Shown here piece after piece: positions 1 to 6,204 of a DNA stretch of 6,204 nt. The DNA is from Candidatus Hydrogenedentota bacterium. Lineage in GTDB: Bacteria > Hydrogenedentota > Hydrogenedentia > Hydrogenedentiales > GCA-2746185. A program made the translations under genes and the position numbers. The notes below the pieces were generated by a model. That model had not been told where the DNA came from, did no database searches, and saw nothing but the letters and a program-made list of their open reading frames with translations. The DNA lies in assembly GCA_012965445.1 (NCBI GenBank), contig DTSJ01000001.1, positions 1 to 6,204 on the forward strand, given 5' to 3'. Each line of letters starts with the position of its first letter. Position 1 is the first letter of the stretch.

Positions 1-474
1 GAACGGTCAAGGAGCTCAGCGGAAAAATGGGCGGCACATTGGACGATCATTCGACAGACCATGTTCGCTGAATACGAGAAGATCATTCACGCGATCGCGG
101 AGTCCGGTGAGCCACTGACGCTCGAACGTCTGTGCAGCGAATACGCCCAGCTCATCCGGCTCTATTTCGGCCCCGATTTCGCCATTGACGAAGTACTCGA
201 ACTCGAAGGCCTGCGAATTCCGCATTTCTATAGCGCGTTCTACGTGTACAAATATGCCACCGGACTCTCCGCAGCCATTGCCCTGTCACAGATGGTACTC
301 AACGGCGGCACAAAAGAACGGGACCGATACCTGAGTTTCCTCAAAAGCGGTGGATCAAAATACCCCCTCGATCTGCTCCGTGATGCAGGAGTAGACCTCG
401 AAAAACCGGAACCCGTCAATGCCGCTATGGCGCGGTTTGCTGAGTTGGTCGATGAGCTGGAAACGCTTGTCTAG
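1..474 (+). CDS. pepF: Oligoendopeptidase F, C-terminal part (M3 family metallopeptidase)
   Basis: This is the C-terminal end of a cytoplasmic zinc endopeptidase that cuts short peptides, of the M3B/PepF type. The frame is open from base 1, so the ATG at 61 is internal: the residues before it, TIIRQT, join MFAEYEK to give the family's conserved RQTMFAE(F/Y)E helix. Further family signatures are IPHFYSAFYVYKYATG, which lines the substrate cleft, then FLKSGGSKYPLDLL and the acidic tail ELVDELETLV ending at TAG 472-474. The catalytic HExxH motif must lie upstream, outside the window. About 157 codons are present, against roughly 600 in full-length members. The first 15 or so codons (1-45) do not resemble the helix usually found before this motif, so the frame may be disturbed near the A5 run at about 23-27, or the sequence is simply divergent. 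The family call is firm; the symbol is by family resemblance. Confidence 0.9.
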   Translation, partial: ERSRSSAEKWAAHWTIIRQTMFAEYEKIIHAIAESGEPLTLERLCSEYAQLIRLYFGPDFAIDEVLELEGLRIPHFYSAFYVYKYATGLSAAIALSQMVLNGGTKERDRYLSFLKSGGSKYPLDLLRDAGVDLEKPEPVNAAMARFAELVDELETLV

Positions 475-497
475 ACTGCGCTTGGGAGCGTTTCTTT
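459..497 (+). terminator. Possible intrinsic terminator spanning the pepF stop codon
   Basis: GAAACGCT (460-467) and AGCGTTTC (487-494) form a perfect 8-bp inverted repeat, with an extra G-T pair at 459/495. A short T-rich tail, TTT with interruptions, reaches 497. The pepF stop codon sits in the 19-nt loop. A smaller alternative hairpin (478-482 with 487-491, one G-U pair) shares the right arm. The stem is only half G+C and the T tract is broken, so this is a candidate only. Confidence 0.35.
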
Positions 498-632
498 GCA
501 AATAGACCCGGGCTCGGCTAGCTGTAGCGTTCCTCCGACAACGACCTTCCAAAAGAAAAAGATATTGGGTCCATGAATTTTTCCAAAGCATGCCGCTGTT
601 CTAGTTGATAATGTATCCATGTTGTCGAGTCT

Positions 633-639
633 GAGGAGA
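633..639 (+). promoter_or_regulatory. Ribosome-binding site that sets the yceI start at 646
   Basis: GAGGAGA lies 6 nt before the ATG at 646. The in-frame ATG at 619 has no such site, and starting there would add nine residues in front of a normal signal peptide. The start at 646 is therefore preferred. Confidence 0.8.
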
Positions 640-645
640 ATTGTT

Positions 646-1267
646 ATGTCAGTTTCCAGAAAGATGATTGGGACTTTACTAGTGGCTGGGGTTTTGGCGG
701 CATTGTCGGGCGTTCATGGTTTTGCAGCCGAAGAGCGCAAGGGAAATGTTGATTCAAATCACTCGAACGTGAGCTTCGAAGAGCCTATTTTCGGCGGAAT
801 CTCGTTGGTCAAGGGCAAATTTGGTGATTTCTGGACGCAGGTCGATGTTCAGCAAAAGGATGGTGTGCTGCATCTGAATAAAATCGAAGCCGTGATTCAG
901 GCCACGAGTGTCGATACAGGAATCGATCAACGTGACGTGCACCTGAGGTCAAGAGATTTTTTTTAGTGTTCGGCAGTTTCCTGAGATACGGTTTGAGAGC
1001 GACGTTATTGACAGAACAGACGATGGGTTCATCGCCCATGGTTCGTTCACAATGTGCGGAATTTCGAAGAAGATCGATCTTCCAATCAAAGTCGTGGGGC
1101 GCAATGTGAATCCAGCCAACGGGAAGGTCAACCTCGGTTTCACTGCGACAATCGTACTTGACCGGACGGATTTCGATATTTCATATCAGCACAAGACAAT
1201 TCCAGACTCTATTGGAAAAGATGTCACGGTCGTTCTGAACATTCTGACGCGGTCACTGGAGCTGTAG
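646..1267 (+). pseudogene. YceI-family secreted lipid-binding protein, frameshifted at a T8 run
   Basis: YceI-like proteins are exported lipocalin-like beta-barrels that bind isoprenoid or other amphiphilic lipids; their exact role is often unknown. Residues 1-27 form a signal peptide (basic SRK, then a hydrophobic core, likely cut after GFA). The first half then carries family marks: the NVDSNHS strand, VKGKFGDF, and ATSVDTG with RDVHLRSRDFF (residues about 91-106). It stops at TAG 964-966. In the next frame the family sequence resumes at once from 965: SVRQFPEIRFESD, DGFIAHGSFTMCGISKK, and RTDFDIS near the end, stopping at TAG 1265-1267. Dropping one T from the run at 957-964 joins the halves into about 206 residues, a normal length. 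The ATG at 1052 is internal. The usual His after the first strand is replaced (EEPIFGGIS). Whether this is a true pseudogene, a sequence error or recoding cannot be told from the sequence. Confidence 0.88.
957..964 (+). repeat. T8 homopolymer at the yceI frameshift point
   Basis: Eight consecutive T are read as GAT TTT TTT TAG in the upstream frame. With seven T the reading becomes GAT TTT TTT AGT and continues into the second half of the YceI protein. Such runs are prone to replication slippage, to RNA-polymerase slippage and to sequencing indels. Confidence 0.95.
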
Positions 1268-1327
1268 TGACTCGAACCGTGCTGGAACTCCTTTCCAAAG
1301 AATCGGATATCGGGTCTTGGTTGCAGC

Positions 1328-2089
1328 CTATGAACCCAACAGATTTCGAACGTGCAGTTCAACCTCGACGGTCGCCACGAAGTTCATGACGGAGTGCATG
1401 AATATGCAGCTCGAGAGTGAGCCTGTCCTGATTCTGACAACGCAGAGTAGAATTCCCGATACGAATATGGTCGTGATTTCGTAGGTTCCGTATTGGAGAT
1501 GTATGACGGCCCAAAAGAGTGATGTCAGGATCATTGCGCCTGTGTTTCCGAGGTGGGATTGCCTGAAGCCTTCAAAGAGAAAACCGCGAAAGAAGATCTC
1601 CTCGAAGACAGGAGCCGCGATAATGAGGGCGAACCAAAGGACAGGAGGCCAACCCATTGTTGTGTAGACTTCGATCATGACCTCCGGCACGAGAGGTCTT
1701 CGCAAAAGCGTGGTAACACCGGCCGAAATTGCAATGAATCCAGCTATCAGTACCGTGAGGCGAAGGAGTGTCTTTGCGCCGACCGAATTCAGCGCGACGT
1801 ATTCTTTGATGGTTGCCCCTTTGCGAAATATGATGATCAGCGCGATTACAGGAAGGCAGACTGCGGTACTCGCGCAAGTGGATAGTGCTAGTACCCAACC
1901 GTTCGTCTCAAGGCTCTCGACATACTGCGTCGTATCGAGTTTGGGATCCGTTACAACTTTTACAATGATCATGACAATCAACACGATCACTTGAGTCGCG
2001 AGAAAGGCTGTAGCGACAATCAGTCCGAATCCAACTGTCGCCCATGGCCCCCACAACCGCGGACCTGTTGTTTCTTCTGGTTCTTCCAC
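1328..2089 (-). CDS. CPBP (CAAX/ABI) family intramembrane metalloprotease
   Basis: This is an integral membrane protein of 253 residues with about six to seven hydrophobic segments (about 17-46, 65-88, 107-127, 149-162, 183-200, 205-220, 226-240). The catalytic motifs of the family (PF02517) are in order: FEEIFFRG with the paired Glu at 163-164 and Arg 168, the FWAVIHLQYG segment with His 197, and HSVMN with His 232 and Asn 236. All expected metal-binding and catalytic residues are present, so an active protease is plausible. Relatives include eukaryotic CAAX prenyl endopeptidases and bacterial proteins linked to bacteriocin self-protection or membrane-protein processing; no substrate can be assigned here. 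The start is GTG at 2087-2089 with only a weak upstream ribosome-binding site. The frame stays open further upstream, but I saw no ATG, GTG or TTG back to the ligase stop. It lies 89 nt after the ligase gene on the same strand and ends 60 nt from the convergent yceI. Sampled G+C is about 45%, lower than the ligase. Confidence 0.9.
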   Translation of the reverse strand: MEEPEETTGPRLWGPWATVGFGLIVATAFLATQVIVLIVMIIVKVVTDPKLDTTQYVESLETNGWVLALSTCASTAVCLPVIALIIIFRKGATIKEYVALNSVGAKTLLRLTVLIAGFIAISAGVTTLLRRPLVPEVMIEVYTTMGWPPVLWFALIIAAPVFEEIFFRGFLFEGFRQSHLGNTGAMILTSLFWAVIHLQYGTYEITTIFVSGILLCVVRIRTGSLSSCIFMHSVMNFVATVEVELHVRNLLGS

Positions 2090-2178
2090 TCTAAGCCATT
2101 CTCGGCGAAGGTTATTTGTCCAAGTTCCGTGTCTGTGTTCGGTTTGGACGATCTGATGCGAAAATAGTTCTGGCTTTC

Positions 2179-3792
2179 TTAGTCGAAGGTGTAATGCTTA
2201 AACATCTCGCGCAACTCCGTCTTCTTGAACTTCCCAACGGACGTCTTGGGAACTTCATCGATAAACTCCACCGCATCGGGAATCCACCATTTCGCTACAT
2301 GGTCCGCGAGGTAGGCCTTGATTTCATCCTCGGTCACCGTCGCGCCTTTCTTCACCACGACCGCCGCCAGCGGTCGCTCGTCCCACTTGGGATGCGGAAT
2401 CGCGATCACAGCCGCTTCCGCAACCGCCGGATGGCCCATAATCGTGTTTTCCAGGTCAACGGAGCTGATCCATTCGCCGCCTGATTTAACAAGGTCCTTC
2501 GTCCGGTCCTGAATCTTCACGTAGCCGATTTCATCAATACTGACGATATCGCCGGTCTTGAACCAGCCGTCATCCGTGAAGCGATCCGCCGCATCTGGGC
2601 GGTTGTAGTAAGCGCTCGCAATCCAGGAGCCGCGCACTTCGAGTTCTCCCATCGCCTTTCCGTCCCACGGAATCAGCCCTTCGTCGCCCCGCGCGCGAAT
2701 CTCAACCAGCGGGGTCGGGGTGCCCTGCATGGCTCTGTATTCGTATTGCTTTTCTTTGTCCATTTCGCGGATTTCAGTGCTCATGTTGGATATCGTGCCG
2801 ATCGGAGACATCTCCGTCATCCCCCAGGCCTGCACAATGTTGAGTCCGTGCTTCTCCTCGAAGTTCTTGATCATGCTCACCGGCACGGCTGAGCCGCCCA
2901 CAATCAGCTTCCGCAGCTTCAACTTGTACTTTTCGGGATTCGCATCCAGCGTCGTCAGCAGCAGGTTCCAAATCGTCGGTACACCCGCCGTCATCGTCAC
3001 TTCTTCTTGTTCAAAATCCTCCAGCAGACTTTCCGCATCCAGATGCGGCCCCGGAAAAACCAGCTTCGGTCCGGCCATCGCTGCGGCATAAGGAAGGCCC
3101 CACGAGTTTGCGTGGAACATGGGGACCACGGGAAGGATACAGTCCCCTTCACGCACATCCATCGCATCCGGCAGCGCGGCGCCGAGCGAATGCAGCAGCA
3201 TCGAGCGATGCGAATAAAGAACGCCCTTGGGTTTTCCTGTCGTGCCGGAGGTGTAGCACATCGCCGAGGCCATTTTTTCGCGGAGGGGCGTCTGTTCGTA
3301 GTCGGCTTCGTCTTCAGCTGTCAGAAGCGTTTCGTAGTCCAGCATGCCGTCAGGGGGGTCTTCGCCGTTCGTGATGACAATGATATGTTTCGGGTTGATC
3401 TTTCCCTTGAGGGGTTCCAGGATCGGAAGGAGGGACGCATCGACAATGATCGCCTGATCGTTCGCATCGTTGATGATGTAGTCGAGATCATCGGCGTGCA
3501 GACGGAGATTGAGCGTGTGCAGGATGCCGCCGATCATCGGGATCGCGAAGTAGCATTCAAGGTGCTGATAGTGGTTCCAGCACAAAGTCCCCACCGCGTC
3601 TTCTTCCCTGATACCCAGGCGTTTGAGCGCCGACGCAAGTTTTTTCGCCCGGTGCGCCATATCGCGATAATTGTATCGGTGAAACGATTTATCCGGCAGC
3701 CGCGTCACGATCTCCTTCTTGTGAAAATGCTGCTCTGCACGACGCAAAACCGAGTCCAGCGTCAGTTCGTAATCCATGATTAAACCGTCCAT
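2179..3792 (-). CDS. Fatty acid--CoA ligase (acyl-CoA synthetase, ANL superfamily)
   Basis: The enzyme activates a fatty acid with ATP to an acyl-adenylate, then transfers it to coenzyme A, feeding beta-oxidation or lipid synthesis. From the start chosen here it has 537 residues, the usual length. All core motifs are intact: the P-loop YTSGTTGKPKG (180-190), PMFHANSWGLPYA (224-236) with Trp 231 at the position of the acyl-tunnel gate in the Thermus enzyme, GMTEMSP (324-330), TGD (Asp 415), the hinge Asp 429-Arg 430, KSGGEWIS (436-443), and the catalytic lysine Lys 521 in PKTSVGKFKK. The overall pattern is closest to the medium/long-chain ligases of the AlkK and Thermus ttLC-FACS type; chain length cannot be read from sequence. 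The start at 3792 (ATG) is preferred over the in-frame TTG at 3834 because GGAGGA lies 6 nt upstream. It is divergent from the methyltransferase gene and probably transcribed with the downstream protease. Confidence 0.95.
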   Translation of the reverse strand: MDGLIMDYELTLDSVLRRAEQHFHKKEIVTRLPDKSFHRYNYRDMAHRAKKLASALKRLGIREEDAVGTLCWNHYQHLECYFAIPMIGGILHTLNLRLHADDLDYIINDANDQAIIVDASLLPILEPLKGKINPKHIIVITNGEDPPDGMLDYETLLTAEDEADYEQTPLREKMASAMCYTSGTTGKPKGVLYSHRSMLLHSLGAALPDAMDVREGDCILPVVPMFHANSWGLPYAAAMAGPKLVFPGPHLDAESLLEDFEQEEVTMTAGVPTIWNLLLTTLDANPEKYKLKLRKLIVGGSAVPVSMIKNFEEKHGLNIVQAWGMTEMSPIGTISNMSTEIREMDKEKQYEYRAMQGTPTPLVEIRARGDEGLIPWDGKAMGELEVRGSWIASAYYNRPDAADRFTDDGWFKTGDIVSIDEIGYVKIQDRTKDLVKSGGEWISSVDLENTIMGHPAVAEAAVIAIPHPKWDERPLAAVVVKKGATVTEDEIKAYLADHVAKWWIPDAVEFIDEVPKTSVGKFKKTELREMFKHYTFD

Positions 3793-3798
3793 CGAAAT

Positions 3799-3804
3799 TC
3801 CTCC
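3799..3804 (-). promoter_or_regulatory. Strong ribosome-binding site for the acyl-CoA ligase
   Basis: On the minus strand, GGAGGA sits 6 nt before the ATG at 3792-3790. It decides against the longer in-frame TTG start at 3834, which would add 14 residues with no family resemblance. Confidence 0.85.
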
Positions 3805-3824
3805 AAGCCAGTGTCTGGCGTCTA

Positions 3825-3848
3825 TTGATGTCAAAATGAAACCATCAA
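3825..3848. promoter_or_regulatory. Inverted repeat over the predicted ligase transcription start (possible operator)
   Basis: TTGATG (3825-3830) and CATCAA (3843-3848) form a 6-bp dyad with a 12-nt spacer, overlapping the -10 element and predicted start site. This is where a repressor would be expected to bind. The arms do not match a regulator site I recognise; they are not the GAAAC/GTTTC type of PsrA. Confidence 0.25.
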
Positions 3849-3875
3849 AATATCACGAAAACAGATTCGGTTCAA
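3847..3875 (-). promoter_or_regulatory. Candidate sigma70-type promoter of the acyl-CoA ligase
   Basis: Minus strand: a -35-like TTGAAC (3875-3870), a 17-nt spacer, then a -10-like TATTTT (3852-3847) preceded by an extended -10 TGA. Each hexamer matches the consensus at four of six bases. Transcription would begin near 3840, leaving a leader of about 48 nt. This was found by eye only. Confidence 0.35.
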
Positions 3876-3887
3876 TATTTCCGAACC
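3866..3887. promoter_or_regulatory. Nested inverted repeats over the -35 region
   Basis: TTCGG (3866-3870) pairs with CCGAA (3881-3885), and the overlapping GGTTC (3869-3873) pairs with GAACC (3883-3887). The two pairings exclude each other. They overlap the -35 element of the candidate ligase promoter. They could be an operator or chance; five-base arms are short. Confidence 0.2.
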
Positions 3888-3973
3888 CTTCGTACAAATG
3901 AATCCGAACGCCTCTCATGTCCGCCGTGATTTTAAGTCGATTCCGCCACTGTGATAGGCTTACCAAGAGCCTG

Positions 3974-3979
3974 AAAGGA
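3974..3979 (+). promoter_or_regulatory. Ribosome-binding site of the methyltransferase gene
   Basis: AAAGGA lies 10 nt before the TTG start at 3990. A small 5-bp hairpin, AGGCT/AGCCT (3956-3960 with 3968-3972), sits directly upstream. I saw no convincing promoter for this strand in the divergent region. Confidence 0.5.
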
Positions 3980-3989
3980 TCGTCCCGAA

Positions 3990-4901
3990 TTGACTCAGGA
4001 AGTCAAAAAATCGTTCTATACCACTGTTGATCACCCCTTCGACATCAAGAATGTCGAAGATGTCGTGTGCGATTTCTGCGGAAGCGAAGCATTTTGTTCG
4101 ATCGGGAAAGAACTCGACTACGATCTCCGCCAATGCGACAAGTGCAGGCTCGTATATATCAATCCGCAGCCCACCGCCGATGAAATTCTAGGCTTCTATG
4201 ACAACATGTACCTGGACGATTCTCCCGAAGAGGTTGCCGCGCGCGGCCTGGGCTACACCGAGAAGCAGCTGCGCAGAATCGTGCGCAAGCGCAAGCCCGA
4301 CGGCGGAAAACTGCTCGATATCGGCTGCGGATTCGGCGCCGTCCTCGCGGAAATGGCGAAATTTTCGAAGTGGACACTCGAAGGCGTGGAAATCGGGGAC
4401 AACGCGATCAATTACGTCCGAAAACGCGTTCCATCCGCAAAAATCCACGAAGGGACCGTCGACGATGTGGACTTCGACCCCGGAACTTTCGATTGTATTA
4501 TGATGATTACGGTTCTGGAGCATGTGAAGAATCCGACGGCGGTATTGGAGCGCATCACGAAGTGGCTGGCTCCCGGAGGACTGTTGGTAATCCAGACGCC
4601 GCATGTGGAACCCTTCATCAAACTTAAGCAGTACTTCCCGCAGGTGCCCATCTATTTCGAAGCGCCACGCCATCTCTTCGATTTCTCACCCCGGACCCTG
4701 GCAATGTATTTCGAGCGCTCCGGGTGCGAAGACATGAAAATCGATATCGCCGTTCCCTATGCCTGCGGATCGTTCGTGAGCGAAGTGATTATCTGGAGCA
4801 TCAAATCCGTCGGCTATGTCCTCCATCGGCTTACCTTCGGGCGCTACATCCTGCCGTACTCCGGCGGTCTCGTTGCGCATGGAATCAAGACCCATGGCTG
4901 A
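3990..4901 (+). CDS. Class I SAM-dependent methyltransferase with N-terminal zinc-ribbon motif
   Basis: This 303-residue, probably cytoplasmic enzyme transfers a methyl group from S-adenosylmethionine to an unknown acceptor. An N-terminal CxxC...CxxC pair (Cys 27, 30, 49, 52) looks like a structural zinc ribbon and is followed by LVYINPQPT, a layout common in methyltransferases found in polysaccharide and lipopolysaccharide clusters. The Rossmann fold then shows motif I LLDIGCGFG (108-116), the acidic motif II GVEIGD (132-137), FDCIMMITVLEHV (167-179) and LAPGGLLVIQTP (193-204). A later PRHLFDFSPRTL segment (226-237) is typical of this subgroup. The start is TTG at 3990, with AAAGGA 10 nt upstream; no ATG occurs before residue 73, after the Cys4 motif. 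The stop overlaps the next gene's start by 8 nt, implying translational coupling to the glycosyltransferase, so a sugar or lipid-linked glycan acceptor is a reasonable inference. Confidence 0.88.
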   Translation: MTQEVKKSFYTTVDHPFDIKNVEDVVCDFCGSEAFCSIGKELDYDLRQCDKCRLVYINPQPTADEILGFYDNMYLDDSPEEVAARGLGYTEKQLRRIVRKRKPDGGKLLDIGCGFGAVLAEMAKFSKWTLEGVEIGDNAINYVRKRVPSAKIHEGTVDDVDFDPGTFDCIMMITVLEHVKNPTAVLERITKWLAPGGLLVIQTPHVEPFIKLKQYFPQVPIYFEAPRHLFDFSPRTLAMYFERSGCEDMKIDIAVPYACGSFVSEVIIWSIKSVGYVLHRLTFGRYILPYSGGLVAHGIKTHG

Positions 4902-6204
4902 CACGAAAGATGCTTCGATTGAGGCATCAGTTTCGCCGAAGGCACCCGCATTCCGGAGGCACCCGCTTTGGCCAGTGATTCTCGGTGGAATCGTTTTTCG
5001 CCTCTACAGTCTCGCCGGACACAGCCTGTGGTACGACGAATCCACGACCCTCCTCGGCTCAACCTATGTAGACTGGAGCTTTACCTTTCTGTCCGCCAGT
5101 GAGAGTCGCCTTCAGCCGCTCAACTCCTTTCTATGTCTCGTCTGGGTCAGCTTCGGCGATCGTGTTCTCGGGATCGAGATGGGATCAACCGCCTCCGATT
5201 TCTATCTGCGCCTCATGCCGATGGCCTACAGCGTCGGTCTCATCTGGATGACTTACGTTCTGGCGATGCGCCTGTTTCAGAACCGGAGCGCCGCGCTCAT
5301 CGCATCCTGGTTCATCGCCCTGTCTCCCTTTCAGGTCTACTATGCACAGGAATTCAGGCCTCACACACTGTATGCCTTCCTGGCAGTACTCGGAATGTAC
5401 TGCTCGCTGCGTGCGCTCGAGGAAGGGGGCAGAAAGTACTGGGCAGGCACGGTCATTTTCGGCACGCTGGCGTTTTATTCATACTATTTCTCTGCGTTCT
5501 ATCTGCTGTCCATAAACGTGTACGCGCTGACCTGTTTCAAGCGATACCGGAAAAAAATCGTGCCGTGGACCATCAGTCAGTTGTCAATTCTTATGCTCAT
5601 CATTCCGCCGTTTCTGATGGCATTGAGGTATTGGCAAATGCACACGAACGCGGAAGAACACTGGTTTCCACATCCCACCCTGAAAACAGCGCTCCTTACC
5701 CTGAAAAACTTCTTCGCAGGATACTCGTCGAACGTCCCCTTGTACTGGGCCCTGTTTTTCTTCGGCGGGGCAATCCTGCTTCTCGGTCTTATCGAGTCCA
5801 GGAAATCGATACGACAGGCAAAGTTCATTTCGTGTCTATCCGCGTTTCCGATACTGTTTCAGATTGCGGTATGGGCTACGCAGGACTTTGCTTTCTACAC
5901 CTACCGTATACAATTGCCGTTCACCGTCCCTGTCTATATCCTGATGGGCCTCGGCGTCGCATCAATCCGGGTTAAGGCCGGACGTGTGCTAGTCGTTGCT
6001 CTTTTCACTCTGATGACGATACCCGCATTGTCCGACGTATATCAGCAGAACATTCACCCGGTATGGGATCATGTCATCGGCGCCCGATACAAAATAGACA
6101 GCCGATCAGCCGCACATCTTGTGAAAGATCAGTGGCAGTCCGGCGATGTCCTCACGCATTCATCCACGTTCTCGTATCCGCCGTTTCGATACCACTACTT
6201 CCAG
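4894..6204 (+). CDS. GT39/PMT-like membrane glycosyltransferase, 3' end outside window
   Basis: A continuous frame runs from ATG 4894 to the window edge without a stop: 437 codons. The protein is a multi-pass membrane enzyme of the GT-C fold (PMT/ArnT-like, PF13231 type), which moves sugars from polyprenyl-phosphate donors to acceptors on the far side of the membrane. Supporting motifs: a short cytoplasmic N terminus, a first membrane segment (about 26-42), then SLWYDES with Asp 48-Glu 49, the catalytic-acid position of GT-C enzymes in the first external loop. Next comes SPFQVYYAQEFRPHTLYAF (144-162), matching the family's YAQE(A)R motif, and YRIQLPFTVPVYILMGLGVA (337-356), like the RYxxPxxP-type segment. 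Many further hydrophobic stretches (about 112-127, 133-145, 158-170, 184-212, 224-244, 282-300, 312-328, 364-380) fit. A soluble domain begins at about 381. It overlaps the methyltransferase by 8 nt. The sugar and acceptor are unknown. Confidence 0.85.
   Translation, partial: MADTKDASIEASVSPKAPAFRRHPLWPVILGGIVFRLYSLAGHSLWYDESTTLLGSTYVDWSFTFLSASESRLQPLNSFLCLVWVSFGDRVLGIEMGSTASDFYLRLMPMAYSVGLIWMTYVLAMRLFQNRSAALIASWFIALSPFQVYYAQEFRPHTLYAFLAVLGMYCSLRALEEGGRKYWAGTVIFGTLAFYSYYFSAFYLLSINVYALTCFKRYRKKIVPWTISQLSILMLIIPPFLMALRYWQMHTNAEEHWFPHPTLKTALLTLKNFFAGYSSNVPLYWALFFFGGAILLLGLIESRKSIRQAKFISCLSAFPILFQIAVWATQDFAFYTYRIQLPFTVPVYILMGLGVASIRVKAGRVLVVALFTLMTIPALSDVYQQNIHPVWDHVIGARYKIDSRSAAHLVKDQWQSGDVLTHSSTFSYPPFRYHYFQ

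Noticed and set aside
605..612. Promoter hexamers upstream of yceI
   Set aside because: TTGATA and GATAAT overlap here and neither has a partner at 16-18 nt spacing, so I cannot support a promoter.
619..645. Earlier yceI start at ATG 619
   Set aside because: No ribosome-binding site precedes it, and GAGGAGA at 633-639 is placed for the ATG at 646, which gives a standard signal peptide.
1052..1267. Separate small gene starting at ATG 1052
   Set aside because: The Met is inside a YceI strand (GSFTMCGISKK), and family sequence continues upstream in the same frame to 965. It is the second half of the frameshifted yceI.
1268..1327. Shared terminator between convergent yceI and the protease gene
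   Set aside because: Only weak pairings are visible (GGAA/TTCC, and an imperfect TTGGTT/AACCCAA), with no T tract on either strand.
3007..3783. Open frame of 258 codons opposite the acyl-CoA ligase
   Set aside because: It is antisense to a gene with every family motif intact. Its Arg/Val-rich product shows no domain and is explained by the ligase codon bias.
5133..5975. Long open frame of 280 codons on the + strand
   Set aside because: It lies wholly inside the glycosyltransferase gene in another frame and has an Arg/His/Ser-rich composition with no recognisable domain. The real frame starts at 4894 and runs off the edge.
1..6204. RNA genes, CRISPR arrays, insertion sequences or defence systems
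   Set aside because: I saw no tRNA-like cloverleaf, regular repeat-spacer pattern, transposase or terminal inverted repeats. The genes are metabolic and envelope types.

Overview
The window looks like an ordinary stretch of bacterial chromosome. It holds dense genes on both strands, Shine-Dalgarno sites, and no introns, RNA genes, CRISPR array or mobile-element genes. A signal-peptide-bearing YceI-family protein and a GT-C-type membrane glycosyltransferase would suit a Gram-negative, envelope-rich bacterium, but no gene here fixes the phylum. Sampled 60-base lines give about 58-66% G+C in the outer genes and 40-45% in the segment from roughly 480 to 2100.

Left part (1-1267, + strand): the C-terminal end of an M3-family oligoendopeptidase F runs in from outside the window and ends at 474, with a possible hairpin terminator over its stop codon. 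A secreted YceI-like lipid-binding protein follows. Its reading frame is broken at a run of eight T (957-964). Removing one T restores a continuous protein of about 206 residues, so both halves are one gene. Either the gene is a recent pseudogene, the base is a sequencing error, or the frame is recoded.

Middle (1328-3792, - strand): a CPBP-family (CAAX/ABI) intramembrane protease lies downstream of a full-length acyl-CoA synthetase (fatty acid:CoA ligase, ANL superfamily). The two are 89 nt apart and could be co-transcribed. The ligase has a strong GGAGGA ribosome-binding site that fixes its start at 3792, a candidate sigma70-type promoter, and two inverted repeats over that promoter.

Right part (3990-6204, + strand): divergent from the ligase is a class I SAM-dependent methyltransferase with an N-terminal Cys4 zinc-ribbon-like motif. 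It overlaps by 8 nt a multi-membrane-spanning GT39/PMT-like glycosyltransferase that runs off the right edge. The pair looks like the start of a glycan or glycolipid operon.

I found no convincing undescribed system. The points most worth checking are the YceI frameshift at T8, the low-G+C segment around yceI and the protease, and the layout of the divergent promoter region.
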